Source: Paraburkholderia megapolitana
GTDB lineage: Bacteria > Pseudomonadota > Gammaproteobacteria > Burkholderiales > Burkholderiaceae
Direction: 5' to 3'
DNA: 64,000 nucleotides
Assembly: GCF_007556815.1 (NCBI RefSeq)
Contig: NZ_CP041743.1
Coordinates: forward strand, 2,391,001-2,455,000
Of this stretch, positions 9,481-18,802 are shown one piece after another. Under the pieces are notes generated by a model that saw nothing but the letters and a program-made list of their open reading frames with translations, was not told where the DNA came from and ran no database searches. How positions within the stretch are numbered: position 1 is the stretch's first letter; every line of letters starts with the position of its first letter. Both the position numbers and the translations under genes were made by a program.

Positions 9481-10620
9481 GTGAAGCGATTGATCGTGAC
9501 GTTGGCGTGCGCAGCAGGATTAACTGGCATCGCGGCAGGGACCGCATACGGAGGCACCGTGCATACAGGTGGTCCGAAGGTCATCATCGATAGCGACTAC
9601 AACACGTTGAGCGACGATGGCCAGCTGGGTGTGATGGCGGTGCAGTTGCAGGCGCAAGGTCAGATCGATGTGCTCGGCATCACGGTCGTCAGCGGCAACC
9701 AGTGGTTGAAGCAAGGCGTAGCGGATGCGTTGAAGTCGATGGAACGCCTTGGGGCCGGCAACCGTATCGGTGTCTATGTGGGTGCGAATTATCCGCTCTC
9801 GCACGACTACGCGACGATCAAGCAGGAGCTCGCGCAATTCCCCGGCGGCGACGGCTATCTTGGGGCATGGGGCACGCCTGAGCCGAAGTCGAATGCCGAC
9901 CTCGTCGCGCCGCCCGACGGTTTCGCGACGCACACCAAAGTGCAGCACAAGAGCGCTGTCGACTTCATCGTCGACAGCGTGAAGCAGCATCCTGGCGAAG
10001 TGACGATCCTCGCGATCGGCCCGTTGACTAACATCGCACTCGCGACGCGCCAGCATCCGGAAATCGTGCCCATGATCAAGCAGATCATCTACATGGGCGG
10101 CGCGATCGATGTGCCCGGCAACACCACGCCGACTGCGGAGTTCAACTGGTGGTTCGACCCGGTGGCCGCGCAGGAGGTGTTGCGTCTGCCGGTCAAGCAG
10201 GTGGTCGTGCCGCTCGACGTAACGGACACGGTGAAGATGGACAAGGCGACCTACGACCGTATCGCACACGATCCCAAACACCAGACCGTCATCACACGGA
10301 TGTTCAAAAAGCTGAACGGCTATGGCTTCGACGGCAAGAACGGCTTCGAAACCAATCCCAACTACACGACGAGCGTCTGGGACACGCTGACCATCGCGTA
10401 CCTGATGGACCCAACGTTCGCGACGCAGACCGTCGACGAGTGGGTCGACGTCGACACACTCGTCGGTGCGAACGATGGGAAAGCGACCGGCTACGCGAGC
10501 AATCCGCCGGCGGGCCTGCAGAAGATGACGATCGTGAAGCGCTTCGACAACGCGCGCTTCTTCGATTACTACGTCGATCTGCTGACGCGGCCGGTACCGG
10601 TGAAGCTGCCGCAGAACTGA
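9481..10620 (+). CDS. Secreted nucleoside hydrolase (IUNH family)
   Basis: 379 residues, GTG start preceded by an excellent AGGAGG at 9470. Residues 1-23 are a Sec signal peptide (KRLIVTLACAAGLTGIAAGTAYG). The calcium-binding Asp cluster of the family appears as DSDYNTLSDDGQLG rather than the usual DTDxGxDDA, and TILAIGPLTNIALA and MGGAIDVPGN are typical IUNH segments. The enzyme would cleave ribonucleosides to base and ribose in the periplasm. Three extra residues inside the Asp cluster make it a divergent member. It stands alone between two hairpins and converges with the LysR gene. Confidence 0.8.
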   Translation: MKRLIVTLACAAGLTGIAAGTAYGGTVHTGGPKVIIDSDYNTLSDDGQLGVMAVQLQAQGQIDVLGITVVSGNQWLKQGVADALKSMERLGAGNRIGVYVGANYPLSHDYATIKQELAQFPGGDGYLGAWGTPEPKSNADLVAPPDGFATHTKVQHKSAVDFIVDSVKQHPGEVTILAIGPLTNIALATRQHPEIVPMIKQIIYMGGAIDVPGNTTPTAEFNWWFDPVAAQEVLRLPVKQVVVPLDVTDTVKMDKATYDRIAHDPKHQTVITRMFKKLNGYGFDGKNGFETNPNYTTSVWDTLTIAYLMDPTFATQTVDEWVDVDTLVGANDGKATGYASNPPAGLQKMTIVKRFDNARFFDYYVDLLTRPVPVKLPQN

Positions 10621-10621
10621 T

Positions 10622-10657
10622 AACGCTCAGGCGGCCGGGTCGGGCCGCCTGAGCGTT
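10622..10657. terminator. Long hairpin between convergent genes
   Basis: Perfect 15-bp inverted repeat AACGCTCAGGCGGCC / GGCCGCCTGAGCGTT with a 6-nt loop directly after the nucleoside hydrolase stop. There is no strong T-tract on either side, so termination may be partial or the stem may protect 3' ends. Confidence 0.65.
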
Positions 10658-10693
10658 GGATTGCTACATTGGATCACCAGGCAGGCTAAACCA

Positions 10694-11653
10694 TCAAGCC
10701 GGATGCAACCCGCCGCGCAGCAACTGCCGCACACGCTGCAAGTCCTTCTCCACATGCCCGGCCTGCTCGAACAGTTGCGCAAGCCAGTCGACAAAAGCAC
10801 GCACGCGCGGCGACACGCGCCGGCTTTTCACATACGCCACCGATACTGCCATCGGCACCGGCTTCCACTGCGGCAATACTTCGCGCAGGGCGCCGGAATC
10901 GAGGTACGCCTGCGCCGCGATGCGCGACGGCTGGATCAGACCGAGCCCTTGCAGGCCGCAGGTCAGATACGCGTGCTCATCGCTGACCTTCACGAAGCCG
11001 TTCACCTTCACACGCGTTGCGTTGTCGCCCACTTCGAAATCGAAGTCGCACGCGCGGCCGTTCTGCGACGACATGCAGTTCACCGCGATGTGCGTGGCGA
11101 GATCGTCGAGTTCGAGCGGCGTGCCGTAGCGTTCCAGATAGGCGGGGCTCGCGCACGTCACGTGATCGAGCGTGCCGAGGCGTCGCGCGACGAGACCCGA
11201 ATCGGGCAGCTCGCCGAGCAGGATGCTGCAATCGACAGCTTCGGCGATGTGATCGATGCTGCGATTGCTGATGCCGATCGCGAGATCCACGTTCGGAAAA
11301 CGCATGTGGAAATCGTCGAGCGCCGGCAACACCAGTTCGGTGGCGACGGCGCCTGGCATCTCGACACGCAGGCGGCCGCTCAACGCATCGGTGGTGCCGC
11401 GCAGACCGGCTTCGAGCTCGTCGATGTCGGCGAGAATCTGCGCGCAGCGTTCGTAGTACGCGGCGCCTTCGGTAGTGAGACTGAGCCGGCGCGTCGTGCG
11501 CGTCAGTAACGCAGTGCCGAGCAGGGCCTCCAGATTCTGCACGACGGTCGTGGCGGTGGCGCGCGGCATGTCGAGCGACTCTGCGGCGCGGCTAAAACTG
11601 TTTGTGTCTACGATGCGGACGAAAGTGCGCATCGCCTGAATACGGTCGATCAC
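10694..11653 (-). CDS. LysR-family transcriptional regulator
   Basis: 319 residues from a GTG at 11653 with GGAGA upstream. The longer in-frame extension to 11767 encodes no LysR-like sequence and is rejected. The N-terminal winged helix-turn-helix (SFSRAAESLDMPRATATTVV) is followed by a LysR substrate-binding domain. The AAESLDMPRATATTVVQNLE type belongs to the CrgA/AaeR-like branch common in Burkholderia. It is transcribed in the same direction as the alcohol dehydrogenase gene upstream (205-bp gap) and has no divergent partner, so its target is unclear. Confidence 0.88.
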   Translation of the reverse strand: MIDRIQAMRTFVRIVDTNSFSRAAESLDMPRATATTVVQNLEALLGTALLTRTTRRLSLTTEGAAYYERCAQILADIDELEAGLRGTTDALSGRLRVEMPGAVATELVLPALDDFHMRFPNVDLAIGISNRSIDHIAEAVDCSILLGELPDSGLVARRLGTLDHVTCASPAYLERYGTPLELDDLATHIAVNCMSSQNGRACDFDFEVGDNATRVKVNGFVKVSDEHAYLTCGLQGLGLIQPSRIAAQAYLDSGALREVLPQWKPVPMAVSVAYVKSRRVSPRVRAFVDWLAQLFEQAGHVEKDLQRVRQLLRGGLHPA

Positions 11654-11858
11654 GGGACATCTCCAGAGTGAACGAAACGAATTGATTGCGGGTAACGCGT
11701 AAAACGTCGACAGCGTGCACGGCAAGCAGCCGGTGCACCTTCCCGTCAGGGAGGTGAACCGGCGCAACGAGCCATGCGTAAGGCGGGGAGCGGGACAGGA
11801 GGCCGCGCGCGAGCGCAGCCCCCAGGAGGAAATGCGATGCGGTGTCCTGCTGCCTGTC

Positions 11859-12911
11859 TTACTGCCTCAGCGAGTCGAGATCGATGACGAAGCGGTACTT
11901 CACATCGCTCTTCAACATGCGCTCGTATGCGTCGTTAATCTGCTGCATCGGAATCACTTCGATATCCGACGTAATGCCGTGCTCGCCACAAAAATCGAGC
12001 ATCTCCTGCGTTTCCGCGATTCCGCCGATCAGCGAACCGGCCAGACGCCGGCGCTTGAAGATCAGGCCGAACACCTGCGGCGACGGATGGTCGTGCTCCG
12101 GTGCGCCGACCAGCGTCATCGTGCCGTCGCGTTTCAGCAGGTTGATAAACGGGTTCAGGTCGTGCTGTGCGGCTACCGTGTTGAGGATGAAATCGAAGCT
12201 GTTCAGGTGGGCCTCCATTTCCTCCTGATTCTTCGAAATCACGACTTCGTGTGCACCGAGCCGCTTCGCATCCTCGATCTTCGACGGCGACGTCGTGAAC
12301 AGCACGACGTGCGCGCCGAGCGCACGGGCAAACTTCACGCCCATGTGGCCGAGACCGCCCAGCCCGACGATGCCGACCTTGTGGCCGGGACCGACGTTCC
12401 ATTGACGCAGCGGCGAGTACGTCGTGATGCCTGCGCACAGCAGCGGCGCGACGCCGGCCGGATCGAGGTTATCCGGTACGCCGAGCACGAATGCTTCGTC
12501 GACGACGAGACTGGTCGAATAACCGCCGAGCGTGATGTCGCCGGTGATGCGGTCCGCGCCGTTGTAGGTGCCGACCCAGCCGTTCTCGCAATACTGCTCG
12601 AGCCCTTCGGCACAACTCGGGCAGGTGCGGCACGAGTCGACCAGACACCCCACGCCGACGAGATCGCCGACACGATGACGCGTGACGCCGGCACCGACCG
12701 CGGTAACACGGCCGACGATTTCATGGCCCGGAACCACCGGGTAGATCGAGTTCTTCCATTCGTTGCGCGCCTGGTGCAGATCGGAATGGCAGACGCCGCA
12801 AAACAGCACGTCCATCTGCACGTCGAGATCGCGCAGCGCACGGCGATCGAAAGTGAACGGCACCAGCTTCGAATTCGGATTGTGGGCCGCGTAGGCCTGG
12901 GTTGTCGTCAT
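11859..12911 (-). CDS. Zinc-dependent NAD(P)H alcohol/aldehyde reductase (cinnamyl-alcohol dehydrogenase, YahK-like)
   Basis: 350-residue medium-chain dehydrogenase. Catalytic zinc ligands appear in GVCHSDLHQARNEW and GHEIVGRV, structural zinc cysteines in CRTCPSCAEGLEQYC, and the Rossmann motif is GLGGLGHMG. Family members reduce a broad range of aldehydes with NADPH. The ATG at 12911 has GGAG 7 nt upstream; an upstream extension to 12965 runs through an inverted repeat and is rejected. It diverges from an AraC regulator of the YqhC type, an arrangement like the aldehyde-responsive yqhC/yqhD pair in E. coli, so aldehyde detoxification is the likely role. Confidence 0.85.
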   Translation of the reverse strand: MTTTQAYAAHNPNSKLVPFTFDRRALRDLDVQMDVLFCGVCHSDLHQARNEWKNSIYPVVPGHEIVGRVTAVGAGVTRHRVGDLVGVGCLVDSCRTCPSCAEGLEQYCENGWVGTYNGADRITGDITLGGYSTSLVVDEAFVLGVPDNLDPAGVAPLLCAGITTYSPLRQWNVGPGHKVGIVGLGGLGHMGVKFARALGAHVVLFTTSPSKIEDAKRLGAHEVVISKNQEEMEAHLNSFDFILNTVAAQHDLNPFINLLKRDGTMTLVGAPEHDHPSPQVFGLIFKRRRLAGSLIGGIAETQEMLDFCGEHGITSDIEVIPMQQINDAYERMLKSDVKYRFVIDLDSLRQ

Positions 12912-13212
12912 GGTCGCTCCTGCAGATGGGTGAGTGCCGCCAGCCGGCCGCGCGGCGAGGTTCACGGCGGATGCTGTGAACCTCGTCGAGAGGCAGCGTG
13001 TGCGAGCGTAAAAGGGGGCTTCGGGGGCGTTTCCGGGTGTGTCCGGGCTACTTCAGACGCCGTTGCATCAGGGTTCCCATCGTAGGGGCCGGGCGCGTCC
13101 TGGGGAATACCTGAATATCTTGAAGGTTTGCCTATTTCTCTCCGAGGCAAGCACCACAACCCGTTTAATGCTAGATTTCAAGCCTGTTTATCAATTAGCG
13201 CAGATTTCCGCG
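12912..13212. promoter_or_regulatory. Divergent control region (ADH / AraC) with inverted repeat
   Basis: The 301-bp gap holds a perfect 10-bp inverted repeat CGAGGTTCAC (12956-12965) / GTGAACCTCG (12976-12985) with a 10-nt spacer, 45 bp upstream of the dehydrogenase start codon. It could be an operator or an mRNA leader hairpin. No other gene was seen. Confidence 0.4.
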
Positions 13213-14214
13213 ATGAACCCGATTCCGTCTTCCTCCCCATTGCCGCCTAGCTTCGGCGCGTCCCTCGATGCCGCAGCCTCGGCCGCGCAGCAGAGCATGG
13301 TCGAGCTGTTCGACGTGCTCGCGCCCGCCGAAGGCTTCACGCAGACGCCGCTCGACGGCGTCAAGCTCATGCGTTCGAACCGGCCCGTGGAGCGCAAGCC
13401 GGTGATGTACGAACCGAGCATCGTGATCGTGTGCCAGGGCCGCAAGCGCGGCTATATCGGCGAACAGACGTTTTTCTACGACGCGCAGCAGTATCTTGTG
13501 ATGTCGGTGCCGCTGCCGTTCGAATGCGAGACCGAGGCGAGCCCGGAAGAACCGTTTCTCGGCATCTCGATCCGCGTCGACCTGGGTGTAGTGGCCGAAC
13601 TGGTGCTGATGCTGAACGACACGCGCGGCGCGACTCACGACGAGCCGCGCGGTATCTATTCGACGCCGCTCGACGCGACGCTTGGCTGCGCGGTACTACG
13701 GCTGCTCGAAGTGATGGCGTCGCCGCTCGATGCGCGCATTCTCGGGCCCGGTATGGTCCGCGAGATCTGCTATCGGGTGCTGACGGGCGTGCAGGGCGAT
13801 GCGATCCGCGCGGCGCTCACGCATCAACATCATTTCGGCCGCATTGCGAAGGCGCTGCGGCGCATTCATGCGGACTACGAGAGCGAACTCGATGTCGAGA
13901 CGCTTGCGAGCGAAGCGGGCATGAGCCTCGCCGTCTTCCACGCGCAGTTCAAGGCCGTGACGGCCACTTCGCCGATGCAGTACGTGAAGACCACGCGCCT
14001 GCATCACGCGCGGCTGTTGATGGTTCAGGATGGCCTGAATGCGGGCGCGGCGGCGGGCAAGGTCGGTTACGAAAGCGCGTCGCAGTTCAGCCGCGAATTC
14101 AAGCGTTTGTTCGGACTGAGCCCCGTCGACGAAGTGCGACGGATGCGCAATGCGTTCGAGCCGCCGGCTCCGCGCAGCCTGCCGCCGGTTCGACAGTACG
14201 TGACGGCGGTTTGA
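13213..14214 (+). CDS. AraC-family regulator (YqhC-like)
   Basis: 333 residues from ATG 13213; an alternative ATG at 13168 is possible and neither has a strong ribosome site. The N-terminal AraC_N domain (about 50-200, EPSIVIVCQGRKRGYIG) is followed by two helix-turn-helix units, with DVETLASEAGMSLAVFHAQFK and GYESASQFSREFKRLFG as recognition segments. It is divergent from the alcohol dehydrogenase at 11859, its probable target. A related protein at 57863 faces an SDR in the same way. Confidence 0.87.
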   Translation: MNPIPSSSPLPPSFGASLDAAASAAQQSMVELFDVLAPAEGFTQTPLDGVKLMRSNRPVERKPVMYEPSIVIVCQGRKRGYIGEQTFFYDAQQYLVMSVPLPFECETEASPEEPFLGISIRVDLGVVAELVLMLNDTRGATHDEPRGIYSTPLDATLGCAVLRLLEVMASPLDARILGPGMVREICYRVLTGVQGDAIRAALTHQHHFGRIAKALRRIHADYESELDVETLASEAGMSLAVFHAQFKAVTATSPMQYVKTTRLHHARLLMVQDGLNAGAAAGKVGYESASQFSREFKRLFGLSPVDEVRRMRNAFEPPAPRSLPPVRQYVTAV

Positions 14215-14243
14215 GTGAAGGCTCTTTCGGAAGCGCGCCTCGC

Positions 14244-15068
14244 TCAGAGTCCGCTGAACCAGTTGTAGCCCTGATCTTCCCAGTAGCCGCCTGGGTTCGT
14301 GTTGGTCACGAAGATCTCGGCGATATGCTTCGGGTTCTTGAAGCCGAGCTTGGTCGGCACGCGCAGCTTGAGCGGGTAACCGTACTTCGGCGGCAGCGGT
14401 TCGCTGCCGAAGTCGAGCGTCAATTGCGTCTGCGGATGCAGTGCGGTCGCCATATCGAGGCTCGAGTAATAGCGGTCCGCGCATTTGAAGCCGACATAGC
14501 GCGCCGTCGTATCGGCGCCGATGCGCTCGAGGAACGTGCGAAACGGCACACCGCGCCATTCGCCGATCGCACTCCATCCTTCGATACACACATGCCGCGT
14601 GATCTGCGACGCCTGGGGCAGCGTGCGCAATTGTGCGAGCGACCACGAACGCTTGTTGGCAACGAGCCCCGACACCTCGAGCGCGTACGACGCACCGTCG
14701 ATCTCCGGCACATCGAACTCCTGATAGAACGCGTTGAACGGAAACGGCTTCGTGATCTGGCTTGCCGCATAGGTGGGCGCGAGCTTTGTGCCGCTAAAGA
14801 GCCACGCCTGCACGCGATCGTTCCAGCGCGACATCGCCCATAACACCTTGTCGACGGAATCGCCGTCCTGCATGTTGCAGCCCGACAGCATCGCGAGCGC
14901 GCCGACGGACAGCGTCGAGCGCAGGAACAGGCGGCGCTGCAGGCGCTCCAGTTGCGGGCGATGGTCGGCGAGCACGATGCGTTCTCGCTTTGCGGGGCGG
15001 GGCGTTTCGATAGGCGCAACGTCGGTGTCGTCGCGACGGCCCGCGGACAGATTGTGCCGGTCGTTCAT
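14244..15068 (-). CDS. Tat-exported molybdopterin lipoprotein, sulfite-oxidase/MsrP-like
   Basis: 274 residues from ATG 15068, overlapping the cytochrome stop as ATGA. A twin-arginine motif QRRLFLR near residue 52 is followed by a hydrophobic stretch and lipobox LSGC, predicting a Tat-exported lipoprotein. The catalytic part belongs to the oxidoreductase molybdopterin-binding fold: the Mo-ligating cysteine is in ITRHVCIEGWSAIGEWRGV. It ends at KYGYPLKLRVPTKLGFKNPK without the extra dimerisation domain of SoxC, so it is closer in size to MsrP (YedY). The b-type cytochrome upstream would supply electrons. The substrate is not shown by the sequence. Confidence 0.82.
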   Translation of the reverse strand: MNDRHNLSAGRRDDTDVAPIETPRPAKRERIVLADHRPQLERLQRRLFLRSTLSVGALAMLSGCNMQDGDSVDKVLWAMSRWNDRVQAWLFSGTKLAPTYAASQITKPFPFNAFYQEFDVPEIDGASYALEVSGLVANKRSWSLAQLRTLPQASQITRHVCIEGWSAIGEWRGVPFRTFLERIGADTTARYVGFKCADRYYSSLDMATALHPQTQLTLDFGSEPLPPKYGYPLKLRVPTKLGFKNPKHIAEIFVTNTNPGGYWEDQGYNWFSGL

Positions 15069-15703
15069 GCGTGGTGGCCTTTCTGTGTGTTGCGCGGTTT
15101 CATCGCGCGCCCGGTGAACATCGGCGGCAGCGTGCGCGGTACGAGCACGACTAGTGCGAGATGCACGACGACAAAACCGACCACGCCCGCCATCGCGCCG
15201 AAATGCACCTTGCGCGCGAAGTCGAAGCCACCGAATAGAGCGGTAAGCCACGCGAACTGGACGGGTTTCCAGATCGACAGTCCGGACGCAACGAGCAGCA
15301 CGCCGAGCAGCAGCACCGCGACATAAAGCGCGCGCTGCACGGCGTTGTAGCGACCCGTTTCGTGCGGCAGGCGCAGGCGCATTGCCAGCAGCGCGTCGTG
15401 TACCACCTCGCGCGGATGAACCGGCAGCAACTGACGCTGCAAATGCCGGCTCGCGAGCCCGTAGGTCAGATAGACGAGGCCGTTCGCGCACAGCAGCCAC
15501 ATCGCGGCGAAGTGCCACGCAATCGACCCGCCCAGCCAACCGCCGACGGTCGCCCAGACTGGAAAGCGGAACGCGAAGATCGGTGAGGCGTTATAGATGG
15601 CCCAGCCGCTCGCGATCATGCAGGTCATCGCGAACGCGTTGACCCAATGAGTGATCCGGACGACCAGCGGATGCGCGACGACGCGCGAGGGGTTCTGCGA
15701 CAT
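15065..15703 (-). CDS. Membrane b-type cytochrome (b561 family)
   Basis: 212 residues with several membrane helices (for example HWVNAFAMTCMIASGWAIY, AMWLLCANGLVYLTYGLA, YVAVLLLGVLLVASGLSIW and GAMAGVVGFVVVHLALVVLV). Histidines in VRITHWVN and VVHLALVV are candidate haem ligands. It is translationally coupled to the molybdoprotein gene downstream, so it is likely to feed electrons to that enzyme from the quinone pool. Start chosen at ATG 15703; a TTG 51 bp further upstream is less likely. Confidence 0.8.
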   Translation of the reverse strand: MSQNPSRVVAHPLVVRITHWVNAFAMTCMIASGWAIYNASPIFAFRFPVWATVGGWLGGSIAWHFAAMWLLCANGLVYLTYGLASRHLQRQLLPVHPREVVHDALLAMRLRLPHETGRYNAVQRALYVAVLLLGVLLVASGLSIWKPVQFAWLTALFGGFDFARKVHFGAMAGVVGFVVVHLALVVLVPRTLPPMFTGRAMKPRNTQKGHHA

Positions 15704-15777
15704 GGCAGTAGGGGAAATCGGAAAACAATCGAGGCGAAGCGCCACCGCAAGCAAAAAACAAGCGGTGGCGCATGCAA

Positions 15778-16422
15778 TTACATCGGCGGAACGACGCCGT
15801 TCTTACCCGCAGAAATGAAGTTCGCCGCGAGCGAGCTGTCGGCTTCCTTGTGGGCAAACAGCACTACGTGCGCGCCCGGCACGAGCAGCGAACGGTCGCC
15901 CGGTTCGAGATTGACGATCGGCACATCCTGCGGAATCACGACCTTCTTTTCGCCGCCCTTGTAGTTGATGGTGACCGTGCGGCCGTTGCTCACGACGACG
16001 CTACCCACCGTGCCGTTCGTCATCGAGCTGTTCGCGCCCAGATCCCACGGGCGGTGGCCGTCGCCCATGCCGCGCATGCTGGCCGGGAACACGTGAACTT
16101 CGAGTGCTTTGAGCGTGCCGTCGGCCTGCGGGATCGCGGCCGTGCCGATGTAGCTGTCCGCCTTGATGTCGCCGATGTTTGCGAGCGTGACACCGCGAAT
16201 CGGCGTGTCTTTGGCGAGCTTCACGTCGACATCCTGACCGCTGTTCTCATGCACCTTGAGCGTGTCGCCTGCGAGCGCAGTGACCGTGCCGCGCACACCG
16301 GCCGGCGCGCTGGCCTGTGCGAAGGCGGCGGGCGCCGTCGTAGCGAAGGCGGCGACGATCAGTGCAGGCGCGGCGACTGCGCGCAAAAAATGGTGTACGG
16401 CGCTGGGTGCAGCAGGTTTCAT
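15778..16422 (-). CDS. Secreted beta-rich protein, DUF5666-like
   Basis: 214 residues from ATG 16422. A signal peptide is clear (hydrophobic stretch ending TAPAAFAQA). The mature part begins GVRGTVTALAGDTLKV, typical of small OB-like repeats found in DUF5666 proteins, and repeats the pattern in TVGSVVVSNGRTVTINYKGG. No catalytic motif is visible. It precedes the cytochrome and molybdoprotein genes on the same strand (74-bp gap) and diverges from the two-component system, so the three genes probably form one envelope-stress or metal-response unit. Confidence 0.6.
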   Translation of the reverse strand: MKPAAPSAVHHFLRAVAAPALIVAAFATTAPAAFAQASAPAGVRGTVTALAGDTLKVHENSGQDVDVKLAKDTPIRGVTLANIGDIKADSYIGTAAIPQADGTLKALEVHVFPASMRGMGDGHRPWDLGANSSMTNGTVGSVVVSNGRTVTINYKGGEKKVVIPQDVPIVNLEPGDRSLLVPGAHVVLFAHKEADSSLAANFISAGKNGVVPPM

Positions 16423-16490
16423 GGTGTTTCCCGGTGGTGAAGGACGGGAGAAGCGTAGTGCGCGAGATGGCTCGTGCGTCTGACTTCTGG

Positions 16491-16506
16491 ATGACAAAAA
16501 CGTCAT
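16491..16506. promoter_or_regulatory. Putative response-regulator box between the DUF5666-like gene and the two-component operon
   Basis: Inverted repeat ATGAC-N6-GTCAT in the 187-bp divergent gap. It resembles the ATGAC/GTCAT core of CusR/HprR-type sites in E. coli (known family knowledge), which fits the CusR-like regulator encoded 104 bp downstream. Confidence 0.5.
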
Positions 16507-16609
16507 TAATTCCCGGAGACAGCCGGCTAGAATGCGGCAAAACATTCTTGATGAATGCGCGTTACCCTGTAGTTTCCCTGCACGCGCGCCCGCGGACGAT
16601 TCAGCAACC

Positions 16610-17281
16610 ATGAGCATTCTCGTCATCGAAGACGACCCGAAGACCGGCGACTACCTGAAAAAAGGGCTTCGCGAGAGCGGCTATGCAGTCGATCTCGCGC
16701 GCACCGGTACGGACGGCCTGCACATGGCGCTCGAGCATGCCTACGAACTGGTCGTGCTCGACGTGATGCTGCCGGGCATCGACGGCTGGGAGATCATGCG
16801 TACGCTGCGCGCGCGGCGCGACCTGCCGGTCATCTTCCTGACTGCACGCGATCACGTCAGCGACCGCATCCACGGTCTCGAACTCGGTGCGGACGATTAC
16901 CTCGTCAAACCCTTCTCGTTCACCGAACTCGTGCTGCGCATCCGCACGTTGCTCAGGCGCGGCATCGTGCGCGAAGCGGATGTGTTCGAAGTCGCAGACC
17001 TGAAGCTCGATGTGCTGCGCCGGCGCGTGACGCGCGAAGGCATCGAGATTGCGCTCACCAACAAGGAATTCATGCTGCTGCATCTGCTGGTGAAGCGGCA
17101 GGGCGAGGCGTTGTCGCGCACGCAGATCGCATCGGAAGTGTGGGACATGAACTTCGACAGCGATACGAATGTCGTCGATGTCGCGATCAAGCGGTTGCGC
17201 GCGAAGATCGACCATCCGTTCGAGCGCAAGCTGATTCACACGGTGCGTAGCATCGGCTACACGTTCGGTCTCGAGACATGA
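16610..17281 (+). CDS. OmpR-family response regulator (CusR/IrlR/HprR-like)
   Basis: 223 residues from ATG 16610. Receiver domain with acidic pocket EDD near residues 7-9, phosphoacceptor Asp51 in VVLDVMLPG and Lys in YLVKPFSF. The C-terminal winged helix ends [15 protein letters not shown]. Family members respond to copper, other metals or oxidative envelope damage. The stop overlaps the kinase start by 4 bp (ATGA), so the two are co-translated. Confidence 0.9.
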   Translation: MSILVIEDDPKTGDYLKKGLRESGYAVDLARTGTDGLHMALEHAYELVVLDVMLPGIDGWEIMRTLRARRDLPVIFLTARDHVSDRIHGLELGADDYLVKPFSFTELVLRIRTLLRRGIVREADVFEVADLKLDVLRRRVTREGIEIALTNKEFMLLHLLVKRQGEALSRTQIASEVWDMNFDSDTNVVDVAIKRLRAKIDHPFERKLIHTVRSIGYTFGLET

Positions 17282-18684
17282 AGCTCTGGACGTCGCGCTC
17301 GCTCACCACCCGCACCACGATCCTGCTCGCGCTGATCGCGTGTTTCGTGAACGGCGCGCTGGGTGCGTACTTCTACGGCTCCGCGCAGGTGTCGCTGCAG
17401 CGCCGCGCCGACCTCGTGTTGCTCGGCCGGGTCGAGCATTTCAGCCGGCTCGTGCGCGAGATGTACACCGTCAGCGAGCTGAAAGACCGACCGTTGCTGT
17501 TCGAAACGATGCTTGGCGCCGAGCAGGACGTGTTGCTGTTTCGCCGGCCGGGCGAAACGTCATTCATCGACGTCAATCCGCAGAACGTGCCGGTGCCGGC
17601 GCTACGCACGCTGGATGTGCAGCGGCTGCCCACGCTCGCCGATATTCAACAGACACGTCTGCCGAACGGCGTCATCATGCATTGGGCCGTCGCGCTCGCA
17701 CCGGCTCGCGAGGACGGTGCGGCGGTCGAAATCATCGCCGGGCACCCAATGACCGCCGAGAAACGCATGCTGGCCGCGTATCGCGACCTGATCCTTGCCG
17801 CGACGCTGGCGGGCATGCTGGCTACAACGTTGCTCGCGTACGTCGTATTGCGGCGTGGACTGCGGCCGGTGCGGCACATCGCGACACACGCCGCGCAGAT
17901 CAGCCCGACCAATCTCGCTGTGCGACTGAATAGCGATGATGCACCGGTCGAACTGCGCCAGCTGACGCTTGCCTTCAACGCGATGCTCGACCGGCTTGCG
18001 GACGGCTATCAGCGGCTCTCGCAGTTTTCCGCCGATCTCGCGCACGAAATCCGCACGCCGGTCGGCGCGTTGATCGGTCAGACCCAGGTGACGCTCGCAC
18101 AGCCGCGCGATGTGGCCGAGTATCAGCAGGTGCTCGAGTCGAATCTCGAAGAACTGAGCCGCCTCAGTCATATCGCGGAGAACATCCTGTTTCTCGCGCA
18201 GGCCGATCACGCAGGGCTGTCGATCGAGCGCGCGCCGGTTGCGTTGAGCGACGAACTGCACAAGATCGCGGACTACTTCGAAGGCATCGCGGACGAACGC
18301 GGCATGCGCTTCGCCGTATCGGCGGACGGGGTCGCGTGGGCGAACCCGATGTTGTGCCGGCGCGCGATCAACAACCTCGTCGTGAACGCCGTGCGCTACG
18401 GTGCGCGCGATACGGTGGTGCGCCTGACCGGTGTCCAGGACGGGCAGGGCGCGACCGTCGTCGTCGAGAACGACGGTGCGGCGATCGCGCCGGAACAGCT
18501 GCAGCGGCTCTTCGACCGCTTCTATCGTGCCGATGCGGCGCGCAGCCAGTTCACCGAATCGAACGGACTCGGACTCGCGATCGTCAAGGCGATCATGAAC
18601 CTGCATCGCGGCACGGCGAGCGCTCAGTGTCCGACGCCGGGCGTGGCGCGCTTCGAATTGCGGTTTCCGGCGCAGGCTGGCTAG
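17278..18684 (+). CDS. Heavy-metal-type sensor histidine kinase (CusS/IrlS-like)
   Basis: 468 residues. Two membrane helices (about 10-32 and 170-191) flank a periplasmic sensor of about 135 residues. Then come a HAMP domain, a dimerisation/phosphoacceptor segment [14 protein letters not shown] (His near 256), and a catalytic ATPase domain with [15 protein letters not shown] and [12 protein letters not shown]. It pairs with the overlapping regulator upstream. The periplasmic part has no obvious metal-binding cluster, so the signal is open. Confidence 0.9.
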   Translation: MKLWTSRSLTTRTTILLALIACFVNGALGAYFYGSAQVSLQRRADLVLLGRVEHFSRLVREMYTVSELKDRPLLFETMLGAEQDVLLFRRPGETSFIDVNPQNVPVPALRTLDVQRLPTLADIQQTRLPNGVIMHWAVALAPAREDGAAVEIIAGHPMTAEKRMLAAYRDLILAATLAGMLATTLLAYVVLRRGLRPVRHIATHAAQISPTNLAVRLNSDDAPVELRQLTLAFNAMLDRLADGYQRLSQFSADLAHEIRTPVGALIGQTQVTLAQPRDVAEYQQVLESNLEELSRLSHIAENILFLAQADHAGLSIERAPVALSDELHKIADYFEGIADERGMRFAVSADGVAWANPMLCRRAINNLVVNAVRYGARDTVVRLTGVQDGQGATVVVENDGAAIAPEQLQRLFDRFYRADAARSQFTESNGLGLAIVKAIMNLHRGTASAQCPTPGVARFELRFPAQAG

Positions 18685-18802
18685 CTTGCTGCCCGGGCGG
18701 CGGCCCGGTAAGAGGAAGTTTTAAAGGCAGATCCCGAAGCGCGCCACGCTGCTCCTTGCTACACTTTCGCCTGTCGCCGTCTCCACACAACGCGCCCAGG
18801 TC

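Noticed and set aside
18690-18720. GC-rich repeat after the sensor kinase gene as a terminator
   Set aside because: Arms around GCCCGGGCGGCGGCCCGG are imperfect and no T-tract follows in a useful position.
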